NCBI GenBank assembly: GCA_963575645.1
Contig: OY754469.1
Span: 12,480,001 to 12,544,000, forward strand
Source: Xanthostigma xanthostigma
Lineage: Eukaryota; Arthropoda; Insecta; Raphidioptera; Raphidiidae
Reading direction: 5' to 3'
Length of the DNA: 64,000 nucleotides
Shown one piece after another: positions 32,515 to 43,217 of this stretch (its first letter is position 1; every line of letters starts with the position of its first letter). A program made the translations under genes and the position numbers. A model generated the notes under the pieces. The model ran no database searches and was not told the DNA's origin. It saw only the letters and a program-made list of their open reading frames with translations.

Positions 32515-32594
32515 AAATATAAATGTTGTTTGGAACGGTTTTCCTTTATTTCTTTATCCAGCAACGAATTTAAAGCTGTTTGCAGTGCGTCATT
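32515..32594 (-). CDS. Host-gene internal exon (first of two seen), protein unknown
   Basis: On the minus strand an acceptor TTTTTTAATTACAG is followed by 80 bases and a consensus donor GTAAGT. Only one frame is open: 26 codons plus two bases, reading NDALQTALNSLLDKEIKENR then SKQHLY. The other two frames stop early. The two leftover bases join the single base at the start of the exon at 4026-4108, giving a Leu codon and continuous frame. The first half looks helical, with leucines spaced as in a coiled coil. No family is recognised. The intron to the next visible exon would be about 28.4 kb, filled with the mobile elements listed here; shorter exons between may have been missed. Confidence 0.6.
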
Positions 32595-32868
32595 CTGTAA
32601 TTAAAAAATGCAAATATGTAGGCAGACATACTAAATAGAATTAAAGTAAAGTAAACAGACATTTTGATAATAATCAGTTGGGTGCAACTGAGCCTTACAA
32701 ATTATTGTTCTTCTTGTTTACTTATTCTGTACACTCAGTGCCAGGGGTGCCCGCAGCAGAAGTACCAGGAGTTACTGATTACGAATTTAAACTTCTTTTG
32801 GCACGGTAGGATAAAATTGATTCTTTAGATTGGAAAAATTGGCTGTAGAATATTAACCAATAGTAGAA

Positions 32869-33640
32869 GAACCGAACCTAAATCGACCTTCACCGAGCTG
32901 ATAATAGAATGAAACATATTTTATCATGAATTTAGTATATTAGAAAATATATTAAAAATGGGTTTGCTAAAAAAATTATTTAAATTATTTAAAAAAAAAA
33001 GATTTTTTATTAAATGTTGCAACATCAAGATAATAAGAAAATTTTGTCATGACTTGAAGTATAAAACGTATAGAATGTGCAGCCGTTGGGTTGTCTATTA
33101 TTTTCCTGGGCGAACTACTGGGTTGTCAGGTATAAACAGGTATGTCGATGCAAGTTACTTTCACTTGATTAGATAATAGAAAAAATTTTATATCATCATA
33201 AGCGCTGTTTTATTGCAAACACGTTGATATAGGGTTGTCTGCGAAAAATTCGGTCCTATTAGGGTTTTGCGAATTTTAAAGATTTTAATTTTGAGGCGCG
33301 TGGAAGTGTGTGACAGAGAGATCCGATGTAAGTAACTGTGTAATAATAAAGGATCCAACATCGCAATTGCTTGTGATGGCACCCTGAATATCAGAAAGTG
33401 CTCGGTATGTAAACTTTCTAATATTCAGGGTGCCATCACAAGCGACTGCGATGTTGGGTCCTTTATTATTACACAGTTACTTACCTCGGATTTCTCTGTC
33501 ACACACTTCCACGCGCGTCTGTCCAGGATTTTTTTAGCAAACCCATTTTTAATACATTTTCTAATATAGGTACTAAATTCATAATAAAATATGTTTTATT
33601 CTATTATCAGCTCGGTGAAGGTCGATTTAGGTTCGGCTCT
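32869..33640. repeat. Asymmetric inverted repeat, about 770 bp
   Basis: Outer arms (AACCTAAATCGACCTTCACC, GAGCTGATAATAGAAT; 32871-32975 against 33524-33638) and inner arms (GCGTGGAAGTGTGTGACAGA, CACAGTTACTTACNTCGGAT; 33290-33394 against 33416-33523) pair well, with the centre near 33405. The left arm has about 310 extra bases between outer and inner parts (32976-33285) that the right arm lacks. A frame across the inner right arm on the minus strand reads LDRRAWK.., faintly like a LINE C-terminus, not enough to call. Confidence 0.65.
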
Positions 33641-33780
33641 TAGACTACAAGGTGGCGACGAGGTATAAAACACTTGTCTTGTAGTAGATTCAATTCCGGC
33701 GATTATTTTGCCATTTTTTTACGATTGAATTTTTTAATTGAAGCTTTTTGTTTTCACTCTTTTATAAATATTGTTATAAA

Positions 33781-34940
33781 AAAAGAGCCTGAACGCCCCT
33801 TTTTAACATGGTTATGACGTATAAATAGGGTTTCATCGGTACTGCTCGGAAAAGTCCAAAGCGAGCAACCGAACATAGATGCTGATAATTAATTTTTCCG
33901 CAGAAAAATCTCAATTTTTCTTGGACTATTATTACACGTATCATGTTATCTAAATGAGGCTTTATACAGTAAATATCCGCTGTATGTTTGCAAAAGGACA
34001 ATTTGGCTCAACAACTGGGTGAACATTTATTAGAACCTTTCGCTTAATACGGTCTATTACTGTTTATAGAAATAAAGGGTTTTGACAATAAAATATATTA
34101 TGTTGTTGCAGTAATAATTATAATAAAAGTCAGTGGTTTCATTAAAATATAGGATAAATCCAGAGGAAATTAATAGCCAACTTAAATCAGACTCTTTTTG
34201 AGTACATTTCAGAAATAATTCTCAAAAATTTGAAAGCTATAGGTACGTTATTTTTACACAGAGCTTTTGAATAAAGTAAAATATTTGGACTCGAATGCAA
34301 TCGAGCGTGCAACAACGCCGTTGTTCATATGACGTTTCCAATGATCTTTTATTACAAGGCCTCAATTTTCAGGTTCTTACCTAAAAGACCGCGCACACTT
34401 GTCAAACACGAACCTGCACGACCAGCATAGCGCTGAGCAAAAAAGCCAGTTCGTGAAGGTACCTATATTTAACGAAGTAGCACACATTAGACAAGAACTA
34501 TGGAGGTTAGAGGTTAAGGAGAATCATCTCTGTGTACGAAAAAGTGTCCGTCAAAAAGCGTTAAATTAGGGGAACGCTACTGTCGCAAAAAGGTAAATTT
34601 TAAAGCAAGATTATATTAATTATTAAATTATTTTGGACTACCTACGTAAACAGTTAAGATTTTATATACCGCAGTGTTATTAACGACTCTAATCATTAAA
34701 AATACTAAATTTTCCAACTCAGCGCACTTCAATTCGTCTATAACTGCTATGGAGAGTAAATAACTGCTAAATTCTATACTCGGTTAGCGCTATTCCTGAC
34801 GATTTTTGAACTGTTTTTACAGCATTTAGATGGACACTTTTTCATCTCCCATATAAAAGAGTCCTCCTTACCTCTACCCTCAATAACCAGAACCTAAAAC
34901 CAACAGCCAGGAACGACCGTCAGTTGATCGCCGGCCATTA
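33781..34940. repeat. Triplicated unit A, copy 1
   Basis: 1160 bp, nearly identical to 36098-37260 and 38274-39433. Begins AAAAGAGCCTGAACGCCCCT and ends GATCGCCGGCCATTA. Copies 1 and 3 share GTGTACG and the shorter A run where copy 2 has GTGCACG and two extra bases. A strong donor-like AGGTAAGAAC on the minus strand near 34380 and a TATAAATAGGG near 33820 exist in every copy, but no protein frame with family resemblance does. Its origin, host or mobile, is unknown. It has no TG..CA ends, so it is not an LTR. Confidence 0.85.
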
Positions 34941-34944
34941 TTAA

Positions 34945-36093
34945 ACGCTTTATATTAGTTTGGGTTGTAACTATGTATGTAACTAACTATGTATGTATGT
35001 CCGTAACGGAATCTTTGAGCATAATTTTCACCAATTTCCCGAAGTCTGATTAATTTGAAACTTTGCATACGTATCAAGGACCGATGACAATGCAATAATT
35101 TGATAACAGTTTCCCATTATCCTTATTAGGACCCCCAGGATTAATAAATTCTTTTAAATCTTTGAGCATAATTTTCACCAATTTCCCGAAGTCTGATTAA
35201 TTTGAAACTTTGCATACGTATCAAGGACCGATGACAATGCAATAATTTGATAACAGTTTCCCATTATCCTTATTAGGACCCCCAGGATTAATAAATTCTT
35301 TTATAGATCCTCTGTAGTAAACGCTTTATTTTCACCAATTTCCCGAAGTCTGATTAATTTGAAACTTTGCATACGTATCAAGGACCGATGACAATGCAAT
35401 AATTTGATAACAGTTTCCCATTATCCTTATTAGGACCCCCAGGATTAATAAATTCTTTTATAGATCCTCAAACTAAAAAAGTGAAAAATAAAATATAGTT
35501 TAAAAAAAACTAAAAAACACGCTTTATATCGGACTAAAAAGTAAAAAATAATTGTTTTAAAATAAGCTTAAAAAGCGTGGGGCGCTTTGTTCCACATTTT
35601 CGTACATCGAGCGCCCAACGCTTTTTAAGCTTATTTTAAAACAATTATTTTTTACTTTTTAGTCCGATATAAAGCGTGTTTTTTAGTTTTTTTTAAACTA
35701 TATTTTATTTTTCACTTTTTAGTTTGAGGATCTATAAAAGAATTTATTAATCCTGGGGGTCCTAATAAGGATAATGGGAAACTGTTATCAAATTATTGCA
35801 TTGTCATCGGTCCTTGATACGTATGCAAAGTTTCAAATTAATCAGACTTCGGGAAATTGGTGAAAATTATGCTCAAAGATTTAAAAGAATTTATTAATCC
35901 TGGGGGTCCTAATAAGGATAATGGGAAACTGTTATCAAATTATTGCATTGTCATCGGTCCTTGATACGTATGCAAAGTTTCAAATTAATCAGACTTCGGG
36001 AAATTGGTGAAAATTATGCTCAAAGATTCCGTTACGGACATACATACATAGTTAGTTACATACATAGTTACAACCCAAACTAATATAAAGCGT
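34945..36093. mobile_element. Fold-back element S, copy 1
   Basis: 1149 bp between TTAA at 34941-34944 and TTAA at 36094-36097. Tips ACGCTTTATATTAGTTTGGG and reverse. The left arm has three direct copies of a subrepeat of about 145 bp (TCACCAATTTCCCGAAGTCT, CATACGTATCAAGGACCGAT, GGACCCCCAGGATTAATAAA); the right arm has two, reversed. In the middle (35480-35735) sits a palindromic core with a GGCGCTTTGTTCCAC loop. This layout, long inverted arms made of direct repeats, resembles Drosophila FB elements. No coding content. Confidence 0.8.
35480..35735. repeat. Palindromic core, copy 3
   Basis: Arms contain GTTTAAAAAAAACTAAAAAA, CACGCTTTATATCGGACT and AATAAGCTTAAAAAGCG. The loop orientation is as in copy 1. 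Compared with copy 1 the AATAATGAATAAAAAATACT segment of the arm is missing, so the stem goes straight from AAGCTT to AAAAAGCG. Confidence 0.75.
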
Positions 36094-36097
36094 TTAA

Positions 36098-37260
36098 AAA
36101 AGAGCCTGAACGCCCCTTTTTAACATGGTTATGACGTATAAATAGGGTTTCATCGGTACTGCTCGGAAAAGTCCAAAGCGAGCAACCGAACATAGATGCT
36201 GATAATTAATTTTTCCGCAGAAAAATCTCAATTTTTCTTGGACTATTATTACACGTATCATGTTATCTAAATGAGGCTTTATACAGTAAATATCCGCTGT
36301 ATGTTTGCAAAAGGACAATTTGGCTCAACAACTGGGTGAACATTTATTAGAACCTTTCGCTTAATACGGTCTATTACTGTTTATAGAAATAAAGGGTTTT
36401 GACAATAAAAAAATATATTATGTTGTTGCAGTAATAATTATAATAAAAGTCAGTGGTTTCATTAAAATATAGGATAAATCCAGAGGAAATTAATAGCCAA
36501 CTTAAATCAGACTCTTTTTGAGTACATTTCAGAAATAATTCTCAAAAATTTGAAAGCTATAGGTACGTTATTTTTACACAGAGCTTTTGAATAAAGTAAA
36601 ATATTTGGACTCGAATGCAATCGAGCGTGCAACAACGCCGTTGTTCATATGACGTTTCCAATGATCTTTTATTACAAGGCCTCAATTTTCAGGTTCTTAC
36701 CTAAAAGACCGCGCACACTTGTCAAACACGAACCTGCACGACCAGCATAGCGCTGAGCAAAAAAGCCAGTTCGTGAAGGTACCTATATTTAACGAAGTAG
36801 CACACATTAGACAAGAACTATGGAGGTTAGAGGTTAAGGAGAATCATCTCTGTGCACGAAAAAGTGTCCGTCAAAAAGCGTTAAATTAGGGGAACGCTAC
36901 TGTCGCAAAAAGGTAAATTTTAAAGCAAGATTATATTAATTATTAAATTATTTTGGACTACCTACGTAAACAGTTAAGATTTTATATACCGCAGTGTTAT
37001 TAACGACTCTAATCATTAAAAATACTAAATTTTCCAACTCAGCGCACTTCAATTCGTCTATAACTGCTATGGAGAGTAAATAACTGCTAAATTCTATACT
37101 CGGTTAGCGCTATTCCTGACGATTTTTGAACTGTTTTTACAGCATTTAGATGGACACTTTTTCATCTCCCATATAAAAGAGTCCTCCTTACCTCTACCCT
37201 CAATAACCAGAACCTAAAACCAACAGCCAGGAACGACCGTCAGTTGATCGCCGGCCATTA
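36098..37260. repeat. Triplicated unit A, copy 2
   Basis: 1163 bp. Differs from copies 1 and 3 by a small A insertion near 36408 and a T-to-C change near 36855. Flanked on both sides by fold-back element S. Confidence 0.85.
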
Positions 37261-37264
37261 TTAA

Positions 37265-38269
37265 ACGCTTTATATTAGTTTTTTGGGTTGTAACTATGTA
37301 TGTAACTAACTATGTATGTATGTCCGTAACGGAATCTTTGAGCATAATTTTCACCAATTTCCCGAAGTCTGATTAATTTGAAACTTTGCATACGTATCAA
37401 GGACCGATGACAATGCAATAATTTGATAACAGTTTCCCATTATCCTTATTAGGACCCCCAGGATTAATAAATTCTTTTAAATCTTTGAGCATAATTTTCA
37501 CCAATTTCCCGAAGTCTGATTAATTTGAAACTTTGCATACGTATCAAGGACCGATGACAATGCAATAATTTGATAACAGTTTCCCATTATCCTTATTAGG
37601 ACCCCCAGGATTAATAAATTCTTTTATAGATCCTCTGTAGTAAACGCTTTATTTTCACCAATTTCCCGAAGTCTGATTAATTTGAAACTTTGCATACGTA
37701 TCAAGGACCGATGACAATGCAATAATTTGATAACAGTTTCCCATTATCCTTATTAGGACCCCCAGGATTAATAAATTCTTTTATAGATCCTCAAACTAAA
37801 AAAGTGAAAAATAAAATATAGTTTAAAAAAAACTAAAAAACACGCTTTATATCGGACTAAAAAGTAAAAAATAATTGTTTTAAAATAAGCTTAAAAAGCG
37901 TGGGGCGCTTTGTTCCACATTTTCGTACATCGAGCGCCCAACGCTTTTTAAGCTTATTTTAAAACAATTATTTTTTACTTTTTAGTCCGATATAAAGCGT
38001 GTTTTTTAGTTTTTTTTAAACTATATTTTATTTTTCACTTTTTAGTTTGAGGATCTATAAAAGAATTTATTAATCCTGGGGGTCCTAATAAGGATAATGG
38101 GAAACTGTTATCAAATTATTGCATTGTCATCGGTCCTTGATACGTATGCAAAGTTTCAAATTAATCAGACTTCGGGAAATTGGTGAAAATTATGCTCAAA
38201 GATTCCGTTACGGACATACATACATAGTTAGTTACATACATAGTTACAACCCAAACTAATATAAAGCGT
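37265..38269. mobile_element. Fold-back element S, copy 2
   Basis: 1005 bp between TTAA at 37261-37264 and 38270-38273. Same as copy 1 but the right arm has only one subrepeat instead of two, and the left tip has three extra T residues after TATTAGTT. The missing subrepeat accounts for the different spacing of units A2-A3 (2176) against A1-A2 (2317). Confidence 0.8.
37815..38050. repeat. Palindromic core, copy 4
   Basis: As copy 3, in the middle of S copy 2; the loop orientation is the same. Confidence 0.75.
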
Positions 38270-38273
38270 TTAA

Positions 38274-39433
38274 AAAAGAGCCTGAACGCCCCTTTTTAAC
38301 ATGGTTATGACGTATAAATAGGGTTTCATCGGTACTGCTCGGAAAAGTCCAAAGCGAGCAACCGAACATAGATGCTGATAATTAATTTTTCCGCAGAAAA
38401 ATCTCAATTTTTCTTGGACTATTATTACACGTATCATGTTATCTAAATGAGGCTTTATACAGTAAATATCCGCTGTATGTTTGCAAAAGGACAATTTGGC
38501 TCAACAACTGGGTGAACATTTATTAGAACCTTTCGCTTAATACGGTCTATTACTGTTTATAGAAATAAAGGGTTTTGACAATAAAATATATTATGTTGTT
38601 GCAGTAATAATTATAATAAAAGTCAGTGGTTTCATTAAAATATAGGATAAATCCAGAGGAAATTAATAGCCAACTTAAATCAGACTCTTTTTGAGTACAT
38701 TTCAGAAATAATTCTCAAAAATTTGAAAGCTATAGGTACGTTATTTTTACACAGAGCTTTTGAATAAAGTAAAATATTTGGACTCGAATGCAATCGAGCG
38801 TGCAACAACGCCGTTGTTCATATGACGTTTCCAATGATCTTTTATTACAAGGCCTCAATTTTCAGGTTCTTACCTAAAAGACCGCGCACACTTGTCAAAC
38901 ACGAACCTGCACGACCAGCATAGCGCTGAGCAAAAAAGCCAGTTCGTGAAGGTACCTATATTTAACGAAGTAGCACACATTAGACAAGAACTATGGAGGT
39001 TAGAGGTTAAGGAGAATCATCTCTGTGTACGAAAAAGTGTCCGTCAAAAAGCGTTAAATTAGGGGAACGCTACTGTCGCAAAAAGGTAAATTTTAAAGCA
39101 AGATTATATTAATTATTAAATTATTTTGGACTACCTACGTAAACAGTTAAGATTTTATATACCGCAGTGTTATTAACGACTCTAATCATTAAAAATACTA
39201 AATTTTCCAACTCAGCGCACTTCAATTCGTCTATAACTGCTATGGAGAGTAAATAACTGCTAAATTCTATACTCGGTTAGCGCTATTCCTGACGATTTTT
39301 GAACTGTTTTTACAGCATTTAGATGGACACTTTTTCATCTCCCATATAAAAGAGTCCTCCTTACCTCTACCCTCAATAACCAGAACCTAAAACCAACAGC
39401 CAGGAACGACCGTCAGTTGATCGCCGGCCATTA
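38274..39433. repeat. Triplicated unit A, copy 3
   Basis: 1160 bp. Not followed by an S element: after GGCCATTA the sequence leaves the repeat with TTTTCTAACC. In this copy a plus-strand frame from about 39306 stays open through the end of the unit to 39518, without recognisable domain or start. Confidence 0.85.
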
Positions 39434-39672
39434 TTTTCTAACCATTCCGAACCGATCTAGTGTGCTAGTAATGTATCATTTTCATTTATTAATTTGTATT
39501 GATAAAACTACTTGAAAACTGCAAAATGTCTACCGGATATTATCGAATAATGCTGGTCTAGTATGGATGATGCAGATGTGTACTGCGCTGGTTGCATAGG
39601 TTTATGCTTGACAAGTGTGCGCAGTATTTAAGAACTTGTAAACGTATTAATTTAGTTTTCAATTTATTATTA

Positions 39673-39850
39673 ACTAGTGGCCCGGTCCGGCTTCAATTTG
39701 TAGATTGCCACCATTTTTTGTCGACTTACGTTACAAAATTGGTTTCCACGAAAAGCGCTTTTATTTTAGAGCGATAATATATAGACTATGTCCATCTTGA
39801 AGGTCTATTCTAACTATTGATGAAAAAAAATTTGAGAAATTGATGAGTAG
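39673..39850 (-). mobile_element. Helitron-like 3' fragment
   Basis: Starts CTAGTGGCCCGGTCCGGCTT, the reverse of a CTAG-ending Helitron tip, followed by GTAGATTGCCACCATTTTTT and TTGGTTTCCACGAAAAGCGC. Same family as 14270-14341 and 44880-44980. Confidence 0.55.
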
Positions 39851-39896
39851 TTTCGGAGATTACCTCCTACATTCGAACTTACAAACGTTACCTCTT

Positions 39897-40085
39897 TATT
39901 CAAATCTTTGATTGACGTCTGATTAGAACTCTTCAATAAATAAAATTATCGACCAATTTTTCAGACAATATATTAACAAAAAAATGTATAATTAATGCAA
40001 ATCCGGATCGAAACGTTAATGTATTAATTATATATTTTTTTGTTAATATGTTGTGAGAAAAATTGGTCGATAATTTTATTTAATG
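39897..40085 (-). repeat. Copy of the GTCGACCAATTTTTCAGAC repeat with local inversion
   Basis: CAAATCTTTGATTGACGTCT, GAACTCTTCAATAAATAAAA and CGACCAATTTTTCAGACAAT are followed by GGATCGAAACGTTAATG and then by a reversed copy of the first part (AAAAATTGGTCGATAATTTT). So two ends of the repeat face each other across a partly preserved GAAACG motif. Confidence 0.6.
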
Positions 40086-40769
40086 TTACCTCTTTATAAT
40101 ATTAGTATATATAGATATGACTTGGTACTGGTCCCAAATGGCCCTAACTGTTAATGGATAACACAATATCCTTTGTCGAGTGCTGTTATATCATTAATAA
40201 ATTATAAAAAAATATTTCGTATTATACGATTACAAAAATATATTATTATTTATGATCAACTCTGTAGAAAAAAAACTACATCTGAAGCAATACATTTACA
40301 AATGTGAAATTAATACAAGCACACATTTTGTGTTTACAAAACCAACGGTGCTTTGAACTAGGAATCAAAGTTTTGATATTTGCGCTTGGATTATTTGCTT
40401 TCTCTGCTATAGCATCGCATTTCAACTCTATATATAAAGATGAATGGAATAACGGAAGCAATATAGAAGGATTAAATATTGAAGGATTACTGATCGAGAC
40501 GTTCAGAATAGAGCTGCATTTAATTTCAAGTCATCTGACAGATATATTTATTTCGCAAAAAAAAATATACGATTTATCGCTAAGATGCGCCAATAATTGC
40601 ATTTATATGCATTGAAATTATGAAAAAAAAACACGAATAAATAATTCATTTAATAATATAATAGACTTTCAGAGCTGGAAGCAATTTATTGCTTGTTGAT
40701 CCATTTTTATCTACTTTTCATACAGGAAAGCTTGTCTTGTTTTGTGTTAGTAGTTGGGTTTTCTAATAC
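40086..40769. other. Unassigned stretch with open frames on both strands
   Basis: 40304-40615 is open on the plus strand for about 100 codons, including a hydrophobic VLIFALGLFAFSAIA segment, but starts at GTG, lacks splice sites and overlaps a minus-strand open frame. Not called a gene. Confidence 0.35.
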
Positions 40770-41046
40770 AGTGTAAACTCCATTTAACGTCACTCGCTAT
40801 AACGACAAACTCCTTAAAACGTCGAAATTACTTAAATCTAGTTGATTTACCTTGTTGCTCATACAATAATACACTCTAAATAACGACACACCCACTTTAA
40901 ATAACGACAACAATACGTCATAATTAAGCAATAAACATTGTTTGTTTGTTATTTTGTTGCTTTGTTGTGGGCATCATGCGTACTGAAGATTCTAAGAAAT
41001 TCGTTATGTTTAGCTCAGCTGCTATAATAAGTTACTCTAAATCAGT
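40770..41046 (+). mobile_element. pogo/Tigger-like leader, copy 2
   Basis: CAGTGTAAACTCCATTTAAC, CGTCACTCGCTATAACGAC and the later GTTGCTTTGTTG.GGCATCATG match 23297-23760, without the 179-bp insert. The transposase start is not reached; a hAT-like end follows. A short right-end-like CTCGCTATAAAGAGTTTATA at 42762-42781 may be its displaced other end. Confidence 0.6.
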
Positions 41047-41257
41047 GTTTTTCAATTTTGTTCGTGATGCGACCCCCTTAGTATGAAAAAATATTTTGGG
41101 ACCCCCTACCCTCCGCTGTTCCTAACTAGTATAGTTAATGCGAATTTTTTAAAAATATTGTTAATTTGTGCTAGTTTACAATAAATGTCCTCTCTTAGAA
41201 AAATATTTTTTTGAACATAAGATCAGAATCATATGAAAATGAGCTCAGAGCTGAGTG
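41047..41257 (+). mobile_element. hAT-like left end, truncated
   Basis: CAGTGTTTTTCAATTTTGTT followed by GCGACCCCCTTAG and GGGACCCCCTACC matches the widespread CAGTGTTTTTCAACC..GACCCC hAT type. No right end found before 41258. Confidence 0.45.
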
Positions 41258-41453
41258 TGTGTATTGTGCTGTGCAATGCTACGTGACTCCTGAGCATGAG
41301 TAATGACAGTTCACACCTTTGCAGTCTACACTCTTGTGTAGTGCGTACTGTCTAGTGTCGCTCCTTTGAACGACTCGCTCTGAGCGACTCTTTTTAGTGA
41401 GCGGAGCGCACGGAGCCAGCTCCCAATAAAGAGTCATGTGGACATATCACTAC
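41258..41453 (-). mobile_element. Truncated copy of the 17375 hAT-like element
   Basis: Reversed, TAGTGATATGTCCACATGAC and following GGAGCTGGCTCCGTGCGCTC match the first 200 bp of 17375-17984. The other half is absent. Confidence 0.65.
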
Positions 41454-41868
41454 TGTATTTACTTGGGACTTTTCTCATTGCATGTGGTACTTTTTATCAT
41501 TTAGAATTATATAGTACAGACAAACATAATGATTGTAGAATGTAGAACACATATTCTATAGAAACCAATTTACCTTTTGCGGAAACATAAAACGAATGTC
41601 ACTGTCCAGGACATACTTGTTCATGTTTTAAACATTTCTGTGGAACTAATATAACAAAGTAAACCGTGTGTATGTGTGTATTATGTGAGATCAAGAAGGA
41701 CAAACTTCGTTTGTACAGAAAGATGCCCCTATAGCGATATAATCAGTTTAGCTGAAAGTTGTTAATGCAAAGGAAAGAAACAGGTGGGATGTGCTAATTA
41801 GCCAAGTTAAAGTATATACAAGGATAACTCAAAAACAATTTCTTTAATTATAATCATAGATATACATA
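41454..41868. other. Unassigned AT-rich stretch
   Basis: No features recognised. Confidence 0.3.
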
Positions 41869-42439
41869 CAGTATGTAAACACGTAAGGTGCACATAGGGA
41901 AATTAACATTGGGAAAAAATGACTGGATCAAGTAAGCCTTGAAATCTTGTTTTTCAATTTGACAGATAATATTCTTTTGCAAAATGAATGTGTATACTAC
42001 CGAAGAAAATATTCAAATGATTACAACATAATCGAACTTTTTTTATTAATGGGACATTAAATTCCCAAAAATACTTAAATATGGTGCGAGATCAAATATC
42101 TCCGCCTATTCGTGTTGAACCTAAAGACATTGGCTCACTGATTTACCAACGCGCATACGTCATACCAGTCAGACAATTTTTGAATGAAATGTTTCCAAAC
42201 AGATGGAGTTGTTTTTTTGTTTATATTTGCACAAAAAAATTAAAATAATAATTTATAAGAGCTTATTATTATTAAAAAAGCCAAGTAAAATAAAAATAAA
42301 TCAAAATAAAATAGAAATCCTCAAGATTACCACGATAATTCAATTGAAATAACATTTAATGCAGTCATGGCTAACTCTGATCCAAGTATTTTTTCCCAAT
42401 GCTAATTTCCCTATGTGTACCTTACGCGTTTACATACTG
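41869..42439. mobile_element. Inverted-repeat element with 60-bp tips
   Basis: CAGTATGTAAACACGTAAGG, TGCACATAGGGAAATTAACA and TTGGGAAAAAAT on the left pair with the right end through CATACTG. About 571 bp. The CAGTATGTAAAC tip suggests Tc1/mariner, but only the left side shows a TA; no transposase inside. Confidence 0.65.
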
Positions 42440-42469
42440 TTAATAAAAAGAATATACGAAGTTTAAAAA

Positions 42470-42520
42470 AAAAACTCGGGTCGCAGTGCCGAACCCTGCC
42501 GACAACATATTGACCTCCTA
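42470..42520. repeat. Dispersed repeat tail
   Basis: AAAAAACTCGGGTCGCAGTG and CCGAACCCTGCCGACA; almost the same at 61695-61735. Probably the end of a poly-A-carrying element. Confidence 0.4.
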
Positions 42521-42564
42521 ATAAGTACGCCACCTAAAATAATATTTTTTTTCTTAATTACAAT

Positions 42565-42757
42565 ATTTAAGCTGAAGAGTTTGTTTGTATGGTTGAACGC
42601 GCTAATCTCAGGAACAACTGGTTCGAATTGAAATTTTTTTTTGTTGGATAGTCCATTTATCGAGGAAGGCTATAGACTACGAGTTATGACCAATAGGAGC
42701 GAAGCAATAATGAAAAATGTTGCAAAATGTAACTCAAAATTTGTCCGTCCGACAAAA
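42565..42757 (+). mobile_element. Helitron-like 5' fragment
   Basis: TTTAAGCTGAAGAGTTTG, TTGAACGCGCTAATCTCAGG and ATTTATCGAGGAAGGCTATA as in 21625-21970; the CTAG end is missing. Confidence 0.6.
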
Positions 42758-43217
42758 ACTCGCTATAAAGAGTTTATACTGTATTTATTATTTCCGAAAT
42801 AATGTGTGATTTTACTGTACTCCTTGTAATTTTCAGTGACCTTTCAGAAAGAGAATTGACTGATTATGTCAAGAATGAATCGTGACAGTTTCTCAATTAT
42901 TTATGGTCCCCGTTGTGCCGGCAGTAAGCAAGAAAATGATTTCAAGAAAAATATTATGTTTGTTTTCTTTTTGCTATTCGTCCATGGCATATAAAAAAAT
43001 TACATCAAATTAAAAATTAATGTCAAGTCGGACTATTATATAATAAATCATTCCGCTTAACTTCAGTATACGATTTTTTACGATTCCTTTCGCATAACTT
43101 CGGCAAATAATAAGGGAAGGTTAGTGAAACTATGCGTTACATCACTTTCGTAACATTTTACGGAGTTACTTTAAGAGATGTTTTTTGGGGAGTGGTCAGT
43201 AAAGATGCTTACTCTAA

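Noticed and set aside
33774..38494. The same 74-codon minus-strand frame three times
   Set aside because: Its conservation follows from the recent triplication of unit A and is not evidence of selection on a protein.
33781..39433. Unit A as long terminal repeats of a retrotransposon
   Set aside because: No TG..CA ends, no primer-binding site or polypurine tract next to it, and the DNA between units is a fold-back, not gag-pol.
39306..39518. Open frame across the end of unit A copy 3
   Set aside because: No start codon, no recognised motif, and a second frame in the same stretch is also open for long; probably chance.
40304..40615. About 100-codon plus-strand frame with a hydrophobic segment
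   Set aside because: Begins at GTG, not ATG, overlaps an antisense open frame, and shows no splice sites or family motif.
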